A DNA stretch of 64,000 bases. It comes from an uncultured Ruminobacter sp. (GTDB taxonomy: Bacteria > Pseudomonadota > Gammaproteobacteria > Enterobacterales > Succinivibrionaceae). The notes beneath the pieces are model-generated. The model was not told the DNA's origin. It did not search any database and saw only the letters and a program-made list of their open reading frames with translations. Both the position numbers and the translations under genes were made by a program. The first letter of the stretch is position 1. Each line of letters begins with the position of its first letter. Below are positions 63,899 to 64,000 of this stretch, in pieces. The stretch covers positions 24,999-88,998 of the forward strand of contig CACWVT010000002.1 in the NCBI GenBank assembly GCA_902764345.1, in the 5' to 3' direction.

Positions 63899-64000
63899 CA
63901 TATTTAAAATAGTTATAGGTTTATTTGTAGTGAATAAGATTATTTCAATTGGACAGGCTGCTAAATTGCTTGGTGTTCATGTTCAGACTTTACGTAACTG
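63860..64000 (+). mobile_element. Left end of an IS607-family-like element (partial)
   Basis: Base composition changes sharply to AT-rich at about 63860, next to a GG dinucleotide (IS607-type elements insert at GG without target duplication). Imperfect repeats TAGTTTATAAC and TAGTTATAGG at 63889-63922 could be recombinase sites. A gene with a MerR-like start begins at 63930. The right end and any tnpB are outside the window. Confidence 0.6.
63930..64000 (+). CDS. tnpA: IS607-family serine recombinase TnpA, N-terminus (partial)
   Basis: From a GTG at 63930 the frame reads IISIGQAAKLLGVHVQTLRN and runs off the window. This is the MerR-like helix-turn-helix that precedes the serine recombinase domain in IS607 transposases. 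A stand-alone MerR/excisionase regulator is the alternative. Only 23 codons are visible, so the catalytic Ser cannot be checked. Confidence 0.6.
   Translation, partial: MNKIISIGQAAKLLGVHVQTLRN

Overview
The window reads as the chromosome of an anaerobic or facultatively anaerobic gammaproteobacterium. Evidence is the lapA-lapB-pyrF gene order next to rpsA, HrpA, LapB with its rubredoxin-type zinc tail, CvrA/NhaP2 and PBP1C, all of gammaproteobacterial type. A class I [4Fe-4S] fumarase, a Cys-type formate dehydrogenase with a NuoG-like N-terminus, an extracellular starch-degrading lipoprotein and an APE cluster fit a Succinivibrionaceae-like rumen or gut bacterium. That placement is inference. 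No rRNA, tRNA or CRISPR array was found.

Layout. 0-9 kb: housekeeping genes on the minus strand (pyrF, lapB, lapA, rpsA, hrpA) and an exported flavodoxin. 10-23.5 kb: a lipoprotein alpha-amylase, a K+/H+ antiporter, a 1341-residue Sel1-repeat membrane-anchored protein, a family 2 glycosyltransferase, fumarase, and a cysteine-rich Sel1/Hcp-like exported protein. 23.6-44.1 kb: an aryl polyene (APE)-type type II fatty-acid/polyketide cluster. It is split into three minus-strand blocks (ACP-ACP-ligase-dehydratase; GT2-acyltransferase-thioesterase-LolA-MMPL-KS-DH; KR-KS-membrane protein-methyltransferase). Between the blocks lie a HAD phosphatase and an alanine/glycine symporter on the plus strand, and a Cthe_2159-type lipoprotein and a small membrane protein on the minus strand. 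The methyltransferase is broken by an apparent 1-base deletion.

44.4-49.5 kb: pbpC, then a plus-strand partner-switching module (membrane PP2C phosphatase, HATPase anti-sigma-like kinase, STAS protein). 49.7-63.4 kb: a coherent minus-strand molybdenum island. It carries MobB, a MOSC-MogA fusion, ModABC, MoeA, a MogA/MoeA-like protein with a Cys-rich tail, MoaA, MoaC and MobA, followed by formate dehydrogenase and a NuoF-tail/GltD-like flavoprotein. Molybdate uptake, cofactor synthesis and the consuming enzyme are thus encoded together.

The last ~230 bases hold the promoter and first ~30 codons of an FAD-dependent oxidoreductase. It is cut by the AT-rich left end of what looks like an IS607-family element, whose recombinase starts at 63930 and runs off the window.

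The observations most worth checking are the modA leader (a full-length anti-SD complement inside one hairpin, followed by a terminator), the broken and split APE cluster with a possible catalytic His-to-Gln change in one dehydratase, the unusual FDH partner subunit, and the IS607-like insertion.
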